NCBI GenBank assembly: GCA_030442035.1
Contig: JAUJEA010000001.1
Coordinates: 589,559-653,558 of the forward strand
Direction of reading: 5' to 3'
DNA length: 64,000 nt
DNA from: Splendidivirga corallicola
Lineage (GTDB): Bacteria; Bacteroidota; Bacteroidia; Cytophagales; Cyclobacteriaceae
Below are positions 17,131-24,760 of the stretch, piece after piece. The notes under the pieces were generated by a model. It did no database searches and was not told the DNA's origin. It saw only the letters and a list, made by a program, of their open reading frames with translations. The translations under genes and the position numbers were made by a program. The stretch's first letter is position 1. Each line of letters begins with the position of its first letter.

Positions 17131-17492
17131 GGGTAACATTCATACATAAATGCATCAACTTCGGTTCCGAACCCTTGTAAAATCCCTACGCTGTTATCAA
17201 TTATAGATACCATTGAAACCATAGAGCAGGTAGTTCCTGGCAGCTTTGAGTTTGCTAGTTAACTCAGTTGGAGTGTGAACCTGGTACAGTTCAATGAGGT
17301 GACTGTACTGTACTCGTAAGTGAATTTTTCAGTGCTTCGCACTTCAAACGTGGTAAATTATGTGCCGGAAAGAAAAGAGTAGTTGATTTGTAATTGTAAA
17401 TTATTAGTTTTTATTTAGAGAATTCAGCTATGAAATTTTCAAAAAGAACCGCTTTTATTTGACTCGAAATCATCAAAAACTAACAAAATTAT
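17131..17492. other. intergenic stretch without recognisable gene
   Basis: These 362 bp contain no supported coding frame. They include the second copy of the 14-mer AACCCTTGTAAAAT (17170-17183), also found before tRNA-Leu. The final 100 bp are very AT-rich and probably carry the promoter of the next gene. Confidence 0.5.
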
Positions 17493-18479
17493 ATGTTTGG
17501 AACATTGCTTACGATTATTGGTACAGCTTCCTCGATAGCGTTTGGTATATATGCAGTATTCGTTCATAAGAATTCGAAGAAGAAGGTAAGTCTTTATTTT
17601 CAAAGAAACTCGTGTTTTTGTTTGTTTAGTAATGAAGTTAAAAGGTTGAATATAGATTTCAATTATAACAAAAAACCATTATCAAATTCTTTGATACTTC
17701 TAAATGCAGAAATTGTCAATAACGGACAATTTGATATTGATAAAAACAGAATTTACCAACCTTTAAGTATAAACTCCAACAAGAATTATAAATGGCTTGA
17801 AACTACAATTATTCGTTCACCAAATGGAGCTTCAACTAAAATTGAAATTGAAGATGACAATAACGTTTTAGTTCGATGGGATTTGCTAAAAAGAAATGAA
17901 TCAATTGAAATCGAGTCTTTGGCTGAAGTAATAGAAAGTGATAAAGGATATAGCGAAAGAGAGAAAGCAATAGATTTTTTTCATGGATTATCCTTTGACT
18001 TCAGAATTACAGATCTAAACACAATAAAAAAAGACAATATATACCAGGAATCAATTAAGAGAACCAATAGAAGGAGAAATATGTATTGGGTAATAGCATC
18101 TATTTTTTTAATCACAGGAATAACATTGATATTAATACCTCAAATGTCTACAATTTTCAAGGTTCCTAAATTTGTATATAACATTGACTCTGAAAACAAA
18201 AAAAAATTTGTTGAAATAATACCAACACTCTCAAAAGATTCACTTGTTATCAAAAATGAAATAGATTCTGAAATTAGGCTATCAACTAAGGAGTTTAATA
18301 ATTCACATGGAATAAATAAAATAAAAATTCATGTTCATGAAAAAACAGAATCTAAATTGGCATTTATTTTTTCAGGTGCTGCATATACTTTAATAAGTGC
18401 ATTCTTTATTTGGTCAGCCTGGAAACAAACCAAAACTATCAAACAATTAAGAACCCAAAAATTTCCGGTGAATAATTAA
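17493..18479 (+). CDS. membrane protein of unknown function (328 aa)
   Basis: There is a membrane helix at the extreme N-terminus (about 4-25), then a beta-rich domain of about 150 residues containing LILLNAEIVNNGQFDI and RWDLLKRNESIEIES. A second helix lies at about 200-220, a further soluble segment follows, and a last helix at about 295-315 precedes a Lys-rich tail. The NAEIVNNGQFDI strand pair looks like an immunoglobulin-like fold seen in membrane-anchored accessory-island proteins, but I do not recognise a named family. The gene is strongly AT-rich compared with the flanking housekeeping genes. It is the first of a run of unknown genes ending in a toxin gene, so a defence or phage-related role is possible but unproven. 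Confidence 0.75.
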   Translation: MFGTLLTIIGTASSIAFGIYAVFVHKNSKKKVSLYFQRNSCFCLFSNEVKRLNIDFNYNKKPLSNSLILLNAEIVNNGQFDIDKNRIYQPLSINSNKNYKWLETTIIRSPNGASTKIEIEDDNNVLVRWDLLKRNESIEIESLAEVIESDKGYSEREKAIDFFHGLSFDFRITDLNTIKKDNIYQESIKRTNRRRNMYWVIASIFLITGITLILIPQMSTIFKVPKFVYNIDSENKKKFVEIIPTLSKDSLVIKNEIDSEIRLSTKEFNNSHGINKIKIHVHEKTESKLAFIFSGAAYTLISAFFIWSAWKQTKTIKQLRTQKFPVNN

Positions 18480-18678
18480 TTCATCTTTTGACAAATTTCG
18501 TCAGTGCTGATATTTAATATTGAGAAATTCTTTCTACATAGCAGATTGAAAGAATGCCCCCCACAACTCTAGGTAGTGAGTAGCTTTTTTGTTTCTTACA
18601 AATCTCTTCAGGATAATTTGTGATTTTGGGGTTTTGGTATTTAATTAGTGGTAACTCAGCTATTAAAGTCTCTTTTTT

Positions 18679-19311
18679 ATGAAATTCCACCCTTTCGATC
18701 CCGTGACTTATCAACATATTAAAGGCAAATTATTGGATAAATTTGGATTCTTTGAAATGAAGGATGAGGATAAGCAGGAAATGAGTAAGTATAAATTGGG
18801 ACGAATATTTCCCATTCCTGAAACTGAAAGTGAGTATTATTTAGAAGACTATCTAAATTCAAGAAAGTTCACTCTAACAATCAGGTCAATTATACCTGAA
18901 AGGCTCAGCGAACAATATGTTTTATTCACCTATCAAGAAGAGCTGGATCAATCATTTGTTGATGCTTTTGGAATAAAAAATTCAGAATGGTTGTCCAAAG
19001 ATTTTGATCCTGATTCTAATTTGTCTAAAGTGGGTATACATCGTTTTGTTGATATTCTCGATAAACAATATGATACAATTATGACTTTGCAGTTTATTGT
19101 AACACATAATAAAAGAATTGAAATTGAGAATCAGAATACAAATGAAAATTTGAGTCTTTATTTCGACTTGGAAGAATTTACAAAGGATGAAATAGTGGAC
19201 ATAATTGCTAATCTATCTGAAATATATTCTTCAATTGGTGGTGATGAGTTAGAGATAAAGGGAGCGGATCTTCTGGAATTCGAATCAGTTTTGGAACCAC
19301 AATCAATCTAA
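18679..19311 (+). CDS. hypothetical protein (210 aa)
   Basis: A soluble acidic protein with no signal peptide or membrane helix. Alternating strands (FTLTIRSIIPERL, YVLFTYQEEL, TIMTLQFIVTHNK, LSLYFDLEEF) and a C-terminal helix-strand unit suggest a mixed fold. No catalytic motif is visible and I do not recognise the family. Its stop is one base before the ATG of a following frame (19313), which indicates coupled translation with the helical protein downstream. AT-rich. Confidence 0.7.
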   Translation: MKFHPFDPVTYQHIKGKLLDKFGFFEMKDEDKQEMSKYKLGRIFPIPETESEYYLEDYLNSRKFTLTIRSIIPERLSEQYVLFTYQEELDQSFVDAFGIKNSEWLSKDFDPDSNLSKVGIHRFVDILDKQYDTIMTLQFIVTHNKRIEIENQNTNENLSLYFDLEEFTKDEIVDIIANLSEIYSSIGGDELEIKGADLLEFESVLEPQSI

Positions 19312-19312
19312 A

Positions 19313-19389
19313 ATGGTTGATAAAAAAAGTACATTAGGATTGATGTTGCAGGTAAATCAACGGAACTATGGAAGGAACTACAACCTAAA
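19313..19389 (+). other. probable 5' part of the next gene in the -1 frame, with A7 slip site
   Basis: The ATG at 19313 reads MVDKK and then meets a run of seven A (19322-19328). In its own frame it soon stops. Shifting to the -1 frame at the run gives YIRIDVAGKSTELWKELQPK, which joins directly to the next coding region without a stop. That frame has no ATG upstream, only a TAA at 19321. The natural start therefore seems to be 19313 with a frame change at A7, whether programmed or transcriptional slippage, a mutation, or a sequencing error. Confidence 0.5.
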
Positions 19390-19773
19390 TTGATTCAAGT
19401 AGTCAAGGAATTCCTTGATTTCACAATTGATCATGAAAACAAATCAACCATTAAAGATGAGGCCAGGGTATTTACCACAGCATTATTGGATTATGCCAAG
19501 CAAAAATTAGCCAAACCTGGAATTGACAATCAAAAAACCTTAGCTGAAATTGAGGAAATTTATGCAAGGCGACAAAGAGAATTGGCAGAGGCCAGAAAAA
19601 CAAATGCGGAAGCCGAGAAAATAGAATTCGAAACTTCAATCAGAAAATTGAAGGTGGCTTTGGGATCAGCAAAAGTGCTTTTGATTGGTAAACAAGGAGG
19701 GGAAGAAATCCTATTCCTCAAACAGATTGATAATTTTCTGGATGTATTGAAGGAATTTGAATTGGAGAAGTGA
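19390..19773 (+). CDS. helical hypothetical protein (127 aa as an open frame; true 5' end probably 19313)
   Basis: The uninterrupted frame can only start with TTG at 19390. The codons upstream still look coding, so this is probably the body of a protein of about 150 residues whose start lies in another frame. It is mostly alpha-helical, with a charged coiled-coil-like segment (AEIEEIYARRQRELAEARKT) around residues 55-85 and a hydrophobic C-terminal helix. No enzymatic motif or recognised family. It lies in the AT-rich run between an unknown protein and a DUF3467-like gene. Confidence 0.6.
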   Translation: MIQVVKEFLDFTIDHENKSTIKDEARVFTTALLDYAKQKLAKPGIDNQKTLAEIEEIYARRQRELAEARKTNAEAEKIEFETSIRKLKVALGSAKVLLIGKQGGEEILFLKQIDNFLDVLKEFELEK

Positions 19774-19952
19774 AAAATGTCAATAAATTAAGGTCACAAT
19801 TACAATCTATCCAGTATAAATGTTTGTACTATTCAAGATGAAATTAGTTTAAATAGTTGTTAATATTTGGCGATAATTACACATAATATTAGATTATTTG
19901 AATTATTTATTGAATATTTCGTTATAATTGATGCAACTTAAAACTTGAGAAC

Positions 19953-20234
19953 TTGAGTAATCAGCAAGACAAAAAACCAGTTCCAATTAAATTTGTTGAC
20001 AACGATGTTGAGAGTGTCTTCACCGATATTGTGCAGATAAACATTGACGCTGAAGTTGTTAAGATTGATATTGGTATCAAAAGCAAAGATCAATTGCTAG
20101 CAAACGTTTCGCACAGGGTGATAATGACGGTTCCACACTTCGCAAGATTTTTGGAAGTGGGTAACGGTATACTTGATAGATATAAAAAGGAATTTGAAAA
20201 TTTTAGAAAGGAGCAGAAAAGTGGGAACGGCTGA
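19953..20234 (+). CDS. DUF3467-like small protein (93 aa)
   Basis: The pattern FTDIVQINIDAEVVKIDIGI, a short linker, RVIMTVPHFARFLEVGNGIL and a terminal YKKEFENF helix resembles DUF3467 proteins (strand pair, a VxMSPxHAKxL-like motif, then helix). Those proteins have no firmly established function. The only in-frame initiator is TTG at 19953; the nearby ATG at 19931 opens a frame of five codons only. The 3' end overlaps the next gene by 14 bp, so the two are translationally coupled. Confidence 0.6.
   Translation: MSNQQDKKPVPIKFVDNDVESVFTDIVQINIDAEVVKIDIGIKSKDQLLANVSHRVIMTVPHFARFLEVGNGILDRYKKEFENFRKEQKSGNG
20207..20213 (+). promoter_or_regulatory. ribosome-binding site fixing the GTG start at 20221
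   Basis: AAAGGAG lies 7 bases before GTG at 20221. Such clear Shine-Dalgarno sites are unusual in this window. It lies inside the preceding gene and argues against the longer TTG-initiated reading from 20173. Confidence 0.7.
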
Positions 20235-20508
20235 TACATTCTTAGATGCAAAAATCCTTGTATCCGTTAATACCGGAAAAAGGCAAGCAGGTACTGGCTT
20301 ACTGGGACTTTGGTTTGCAAATTTTACCCTTGAGAGAGATTCAGAGATTAATGATGTTATAGTTAACTGTGTAGATGTTGACAATATACAGCTGAATTTT
20401 TCAGACACTGAACTAACCAAATTGTCACAGGAAGCTGCTATATTATCTTTCAAAAGTAACTGGGATGAAGAGGATGACCAATATTGGGAGTCTTATCTAA
20501 ACGATTAA
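20221..20508 (+). CDS. hypothetical protein, candidate antitoxin of the MazF-like toxin
   Basis: A 95-residue protein starting with GTG (VGTADTFLDAKILVSVNTGK), with the start supported by the AAAGGAG site. It is very acidic at the C-terminus (NWDEEDDQYWESYLND), as in many antitoxins whose disordered tail occludes a MazF active site. It has no recognised AbrB or ribbon-helix-helix DNA-binding motif. Its stop is 4 bp before the toxin start, the classic antitoxin-toxin order and spacing. Function is inferred from context only. Confidence 0.6.
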   Translation: MGTADTFLDAKILVSVNTGKRQAGTGLLGLWFANFTLERDSEINDVIVNCVDVDNIQLNFSDTELTKLSQEAAILSFKSNWDEEDDQYWESYLND

Positions 20509-20512
20509 AATA

Positions 20513-20857
20513 TTGAGTTACCAGCAAGGAGATATTGTAATTGTACCATTTCCATTTACTGATTTATCAGACAACAAGGTAAGACCTGCCTTAGTGGTAT
20601 CTAATAATTTTATTAACTCTTCTCAGGACGTAATTCTAGTACAAATCACAACACAACCACAAACAGGTCCTTATGCATTAAAAATCAATAATGGTGATGT
20701 ATCTACCCCTTTCAAACACCCACATACTGAGCAGTATATTGTTTGTAAGAAAATTGCCGTAATTGAAAAATCCATCATTAGAAGGAAAATTACTGTTCTA
20801 GATTCTGTTAAACTTAATGAGGTAATTCAAAAGGTTAAGACTCTTTTTGATAATTAA
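20513..20857 (+). CDS. MazF/PemK-family toxin (endoribonuclease)
   Basis: A 114-residue protein. QGDIVIVPFPFTDLSDNKVRP is the typical MazF opening, with the loop Arg that contributes to catalysis. ALVVSNN, the ITTQP region (where the family's catalytic Thr/Ser lies) and CKKIAVIEKSII follow, as in PemK-type SH3-like barrels. These enzymes cut mRNA at short motifs. The start is TTG at 20513, 4 bp after the upstream stop, without its own ribosome-binding site. Its 3' end overlaps the convergent SRAP-like gene by 60 bp. Confidence 0.88.
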   Translation: MSYQQGDIVIVPFPFTDLSDNKVRPALVVSNNFINSSQDVILVQITTQPQTGPYALKINNGDVSTPFKHPHTEQYIVCKKIAVIEKSIIRRKITVLDSVKLNEVIQKVKTLFDN

Positions 20858-21607
20858 TCGATCCAAATACTTCTTCTTCCACTTATCAACCACTTTATCG
20901 CCTCTTACATCCTCATGATATTCGTCCGGTATCATTTCATATTTTCTGTGTAAACGTTTTGAGACAGGCCTGTATACTTCTTTGCCTTCAAAGCTAGTAT
21001 GTTTCACTTTACTAGTTACTTTATAGGCATTCATTGGTTTTTCTTCGTAGGGTACGATCATCTGCTTTATTTCCATCAGGCTCCGGTTGGGATCAAGCCA
21101 TTTTTTGTAACTGCCGTGTCTTATGATCAATGGCATGTGTTCCTTTAATGCCATCAGTCGCCGATTGGTAGCGGTCATAATAATACTAAAAGAGTGGACT
21201 AATTTAGGCGGCTCATCAAAAGATTCCCATTCCTCCCATACAGCTCCAAAAGCAAATAGCTTGGTTTCTTCTATAAAAACCAGGTAAGGGTCACCTTCCT
21301 CCCAGGTAAGGTAATAGCTGGCTGGTATCAGGCAGCGTCTTAGCCGGATAGGTGCACGATATAAAGGCTTTTGAATCAGTTTTCTGCCATATGCTAGGTG
21401 GGTTCCAAATGGGAGTTCCCGTTTCTTCCAATTGCCAGGGATCAAGCCCCATCGCATCATTTCTATGTTGGGGATCGGATGATTTAGCAAGACTGGCAGA
21501 CTATCACCCGGAGACCCGTTGTAGAATCTTTGTATTCTGTGATCAATCCGCGCCTGGAAATGAGTTTCTAGCAATGAGTCCGGCACCGCCAAACCAAAAC
21601 GCTTCAT
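20798..21607 (-). CDS. SRAP/YedK-family protein lacking the catalytic residues
   Basis: A 269-residue protein keeping SRAP fold landmarks: a YNGSPGDSLPVL segment (in place of YNVAPG), MRWGLIPGNW, RRCLIPASYYLTWEEG and IIMTATNRRLMALKEHMPLII. True SRAP proteins begin Met-Cys and use Cys2 for the crosslink to abasic sites. Here residue 2 is Lys, and a TAA directly precedes the ATG, so no alternative start restores Cys. The usual Asn, Glu and His are replaced by residues near H70/L71, T101 and K155. The hydrophobic last 20 residues lie within the overlap with the toxin gene and look like read-through. DNA binding without crosslinking, or another role, is possible. Confidence 0.8.
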   Translation of the reverse strand: MKRFGLAVPDSLLETHFQARIDHRIQRFYNGSPGDSLPVLLNHPIPNIEMMRWGLIPGNWKKRELPFGTHLAYGRKLIQKPLYRAPIRLRRCLIPASYYLTWEEGDPYLVFIEETKLFAFGAVWEEWESFDEPPKLVHSFSIIMTATNRRLMALKEHMPLIIRHGSYKKWLDPNRSLMEIKQMIVPYEEKPMNAYKVTSKVKHTSFEGKEVYRPVSKRLHRKYEMIPDEYHEDVRGDKVVDKWKKKYLDRLIIKKSLNLLNYLIKFNRI

Positions 21608-22137
21608 TTATTGGGTTTTTGTTTAAAAGTCAAAATTATTGACATAAAATTAAATAAAACTAATTTATTTATCAATAAAGCTAATATTATTGTCATATTG
21701 GATTTTTGAACTTATGACCCTAAGTAATCGACAATTTCGCAGTAATGCATTCCTGTTATTTCAAATAGCCATTTACCATTATTGCCTGTGGTAACCGGAT
21801 AAATACTTCATGAATCTCCTTTGCATAAAATGCATCCAAAAATTACAAGGCAGAAACGTCATATTTTTTGGCTTAAGGATTCTTGAAATAATAATATTTC
21901 TTTGAATATCAGCGATTTGAAAATCGGACCTATGACTTTTAGTTTGAAGTTATAACTAAATCTTACCAGTTGACCAGCTATTGAGAACCGTTGGACAGAT
22001 CGTTTTGCTTTGATTCCCATGATCCGTTCACGGAATTTTATTATATTGTATTAACAAACACCAAAAGGAACCGAATCAATTGGTTTCTATTATTGCCACA
22101 TACCTACCAACCTCACCATGAGCCGGTGTTGTCCTTA
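21608..22137. other. intergenic stretch without recognisable gene
   Basis: About 530 AT-rich bp between the SRAP-like gene and the TPR-like gene. I see no supported frame on either strand. The plus-strand frame from 21991 overlaps the next gene and has no protein-like composition. The stretch probably contains the promoters of both flanking genes. Confidence 0.5.
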
Positions 22138-22157
22138 TTGTCATACCGGTATGATAA
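22138..22157. promoter_or_regulatory. palindrome, candidate operator
   Basis: TCATACCGGTATGA (22141-22154) is a perfect 14-bp palindrome, extending to 20 bp with one mismatched pair. It ends 15-18 bp before the ATG at 22173. There is no loop and no T-run, so a protein-binding site fits better than a terminator. Confidence 0.4.
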
Positions 22158-22172
22158 TTTTATAGATTCATT

Positions 22173-22598
22173 ATGTTCAAGCTTTTTTTCAAAATCAGAA
22201 AGCTTCTATCCTTTAGAAGAGAAGAATCCATACATAGTTCTGTGGTACAGGTCAAACGAAATTTTCAGGGTGCGGAACTTGAGAAGCAAGGGAGAATCAA
22301 TGAAGCCATTGTATTATATCAGGCAAATATTAAGGAGCATTTCGATGGTGCCCATCCTTATAAACGTCTGGCGAGTATTTACCACAATCAAATGAAATAT
22401 CATGAGGAGGTAAAGGTGCTCAACAAAGCCGTATATGTTTATAAAAATGTTGTTTCCAGGGAACGAACAGATTGGGAAAGTAAGCTCAATTATTTCAAAA
22501 ACAGATTGGAAGTTGCCAAGGCCAAAAGAGAAGAATTCAAAAAAAGCTATGGTACTTCTCCGGAAGAGCACTTTGGTCTAAAAGGTTCGTTCAGTTGA
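22173..22598 (+). CDS. TPR-like small protein (141 aa)
   Basis: After a basic N-terminus (KIRKLLSFRREESIH), the segment QGAELEKQGRINEAIVLYQ followed by YKRLASIYHNQMKYHEEVKVLNKAV has the spacing of two tetratricopeptide repeats. A helical tail with SWESK/RLEVAKAK-like charge follows. There is no signal peptide or membrane helix. TPR proteins act as protein-binding adaptors; no partner is suggested by the neighbours. A palindrome lies just upstream. Confidence 0.6.
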   Translation: MFKLFFKIRKLLSFRREESIHSSVVQVKRNFQGAELEKQGRINEAIVLYQANIKEHFDGAHPYKRLASIYHNQMKYHEEVKVLNKAVYVYKNVVSRERTDWESKLNYFKNRLEVAKAKREEFKKSYGTSPEEHFGLKGSFS

Positions 22599-22912
22599 AA
22601 CCACAATTATTTATAGCATTAATCAACAAGCAAATAATAGCATACCTGATTTTTCATCCACCTGGTTCAACAAAAACATCAATACTTCAGCACTATCATT
22701 TTAAAGTCTTCGGAAGAAATTCCCCATGATGCATGAATTGACGCAGACACGGCACCGGCTATGTGGTCTATGATTAATTACCATTCCAACCATTTTTCAT
22801 TCCCGGTTGTCACATAAACAACATCAGTGTTAAATATAACTCAAACTACCTCGTGAAAAATGATTGATGATCATTTACACTTTTGATAAATGTTTAACCT
22901 AAAGACCAAACG
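22599..22912. other. intergenic stretch without recognisable gene
   Basis: 314 bp with no supported coding frame or strong hairpin. It presumably carries the promoter of the lipoprotein gene downstream. Confidence 0.5.
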
Positions 22913-23404
22913 ATGAAAAAGACACTCTTTTTGTTAATGATAAGTACGTTCCTTCTGATTAATATATCATGTCAAGAACAAGATTGCTGTGTTTCTCCAG
23001 AAAAAGAAAGTAAGATTGATATGTTGATTTTTGGGAAATACGCTGGCTTCTGTATGGGCAATTGCACAAGGTTATTTAAAATTGAAGGGAATAAGTTATT
23101 TGCAGATGACGTCGACAGAGGGGTTCCGGATGAAGTCCCTTTTCAATCAAACCCTCTCAGCGATGCACAATACCAAAAGGCCAAGGAGTTAATATCCAAT
23201 TTTCCGACTTCTTTGATAACATCCAGTGAAAAAACTTTCGGCTGTCCTGATTGTGCAGACCAGGGTGGATTTTATATAGAAGTAAAGTACGATGGTAAAA
23301 TCCATAAATGGAATGTAGACACATCAGAAGATGCCTTACCTGATTATTTAGTGACTTACACCAGAAACATTAATGAGGTGATGAAGTCATTATCAACTAA
23401 CTAG
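22913..23404 (+). CDS. lipoprotein of unknown function (163 aa)
   Basis: The N-terminus MKKTLFLLMISTFLLINISC is a typical type II signal peptide with the lipobox ending at Cys20, followed by QEQDCCVSPEKES. The mature part carries several Cys (CCV, FCMGNCTRLF, GCPDCADQGG) that could form disulfides or bind a metal. Its strand-rich end (GGFYIEVKYDGKIHKWNVDT) resembles small periplasmic lipoproteins widespread in Bacteroidota. No enzymatic motif. Monocistronic, with hairpins downstream. Confidence 0.75.
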   Translation: MKKTLFLLMISTFLLINISCQEQDCCVSPEKESKIDMLIFGKYAGFCMGNCTRLFKIEGNKLFADDVDRGVPDEVPFQSNPLSDAQYQKAKELISNFPTSLITSSEKTFGCPDCADQGGFYIEVKYDGKIHKWNVDTSEDALPDYLVTYTRNINEVMKSLSTN

Positions 23405-23435
23405 GATTGATATGTAAATACTAATCTTCCTATAA

Positions 23436-23490
23436 CCTAAATTTGATGATCGTCGAATTTAGGTCTTAAGGGTACATTTTGTACCCTTTG
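23436..23490 (+). terminator. double hairpin terminator
   Basis: The first hairpin is CCTAAATT (23436-23443) with AATTTAGG (23456-23463). The second is AAGGGTAC (23468-23475) with GTACCCTT (23481-23488), a perfect 8-bp stem and 5-base loop, followed by TGTCTTTTC. This should end the lipoprotein transcript. Confidence 0.75.
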
Positions 23491-23560
23491 TCTTTTCATA
23501 TTGGCTTTCATTTACAAAGTCAAAACCAACAATCTTTTATTGAACTTATCCCCTCGGAAA

Positions 23561-24703
23561 ATGGACAAACGAAAGTTTTTAAAGTTATCTTCATTAAGCG
23601 CCTTAGGCCTTTTACACACTAATCAGCTTCTTTCTTCTTCCGATCCCAATATGCTGAAGTCATCTGGCGTGAAAAAGGGCACGATGAAGAATTGGGTGTG
23701 GATCACGCCGGATACCAAAGCAAGCGCAGATGACTGGAAGAAACGATTTGCCATGATGAAAGAAGCCGGTATCGACGCTATCCTTCCGGAAGTATATACG
23801 GGGAGCGGTGCTTATTTTGAAAGCTCAAGACTCCCTGTGAGAGATGCCTGGTTGGAAAGGCTTATACCAATAGCGAGAGCCATGGATCTCGAAATACACA
23901 CCTGGATGTGGACTATGCCTTGCCTGATCCCGGAGATTGTTGAAAAACATCCTAAGTGGTATAATGTGAATAGAAAGGGAGAGTCATCTTCCACTAAACC
24001 GGCCTATGTCAATTATTATAAATTCCTGTGCCCCTCAAGGGAGCCCGTACATGAGTTTATCAAGGGAACTGTCAAAGAGCTTTCTCAATACGATGTGGAC
24101 GGTGTTCATTTTGACTATGTCCGTCATCCTGACGTTATCCTGGCTGAGGCACTACAACCCAAGTATAATATTGTTCAGGATAAGGAATACCCCGAATATG
24201 ATTACTGCTATTGCGAAAATTGCAGGAGTTTATATAAAGCTCAGCACGGTGAAGATCCGTTAAAAATGGATGACCCCTCAAAGAGTGAAACCTGGAGGCA
24301 ATTTCGGTACGACCTGATAAGTAATCTGGTTAACAACAAACTTATTCCAGAAGCCAAGAAACAAAACAAAATGGTCAGTGCAGCTGTTTTTCCAAATTGG
24401 CAAAATGTCAGACAAGAATGGCATACCTGGAAACTGGATGCAGCCCTCCCCATGCTCTATCATAATTTCTATAACGAAGACATCAACTGGATCAAGGAAC
24501 AATGTGCGATTGGTACCAAGTCTTTAAAATATGATACCAAGCTGTATAGCGGACTATTTGTACCGCAACTTTCCCCTGGGGAATTGTCTAAAGCTGTTAA
24601 AGCTTCCATGCAGGGTGGTGCTTCCGGTATCTCGCTATTTGCTTTTGGTTCAATGAAGGAAGCACATTGGAAGGCGCTGAAAACCTCCATAAAAAAGTAT
24701 TGA
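23561..24703 (+). CDS. exported GH10-like glycoside hydrolase (GHL10/DUF187 type)
   Basis: The frame can be read from 23501, but the ATG at 23561 gives MDKRKFLKLSSLSALGLL, a signal sequence resembling a Tat or lipid-linked export signal, so I take it as the start (380 aa). The catalytic barrel shows WVWITPDTKASADDWKKRF, IHTWMWTMPCLIP, YDVDGVHFDYVRHPD (with the Asp expected in the active-site strand), YCENCRSLY and GASGISLFAFGSM. The family acts on carbohydrates, but no substrate can be named. It is convergent with the following kinase gene. Confidence 0.85.
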   Translation: MDKRKFLKLSSLSALGLLHTNQLLSSSDPNMLKSSGVKKGTMKNWVWITPDTKASADDWKKRFAMMKEAGIDAILPEVYTGSGAYFESSRLPVRDAWLERLIPIARAMDLEIHTWMWTMPCLIPEIVEKHPKWYNVNRKGESSSTKPAYVNYYKFLCPSREPVHEFIKGTVKELSQYDVDGVHFDYVRHPDVILAEALQPKYNIVQDKEYPEYDYCYCENCRSLYKAQHGEDPLKMDDPSKSETWRQFRYDLISNLVNNKLIPEAKKQNKMVSAAVFPNWQNVRQEWHTWKLDAALPMLYHNFYNEDINWIKEQCAIGTKSLKYDTKLYSGLFVPQLSPGELSKAVKASMQGGASGISLFAFGSMKEAHWKALKTSIKKY

Positions 24704-24760
24704 CCATTCCGGTAAGGTTGATAAATTGATAGGCAACAGGTAAAAATACTTACCTGCCTG

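Noticed and set aside
20173-20220. TTG-started extension of the candidate antitoxin (MIDIKRNLKILE)
   Set aside because: A clear AAAGGAG site 7 bases before GTG 20221 fixes a shorter start, and the extension would lie in the previous gene.
16578-20857. Integration of the whole accessory stretch at the tRNA-Leu 3' end
   Set aside because: I found no second copy of the tRNA 3' end (CCGGCCCTGGGT) in the stretch and no integrase gene, so a tRNA-targeted island is not supported.
21991-22395. 134-codon plus-strand frame upstream of and overlapping the TPR-like gene
   Set aside because: It overlaps the better supported gene at 22173-22598 in another frame and its composition is unlike a folded protein.
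23501-23560. Longer start for the GH10-like hydrolase
   Set aside because: It begins with TTG directly after a terminator and would place the export signal internally; ATG 23561 gives a proper signal sequence.
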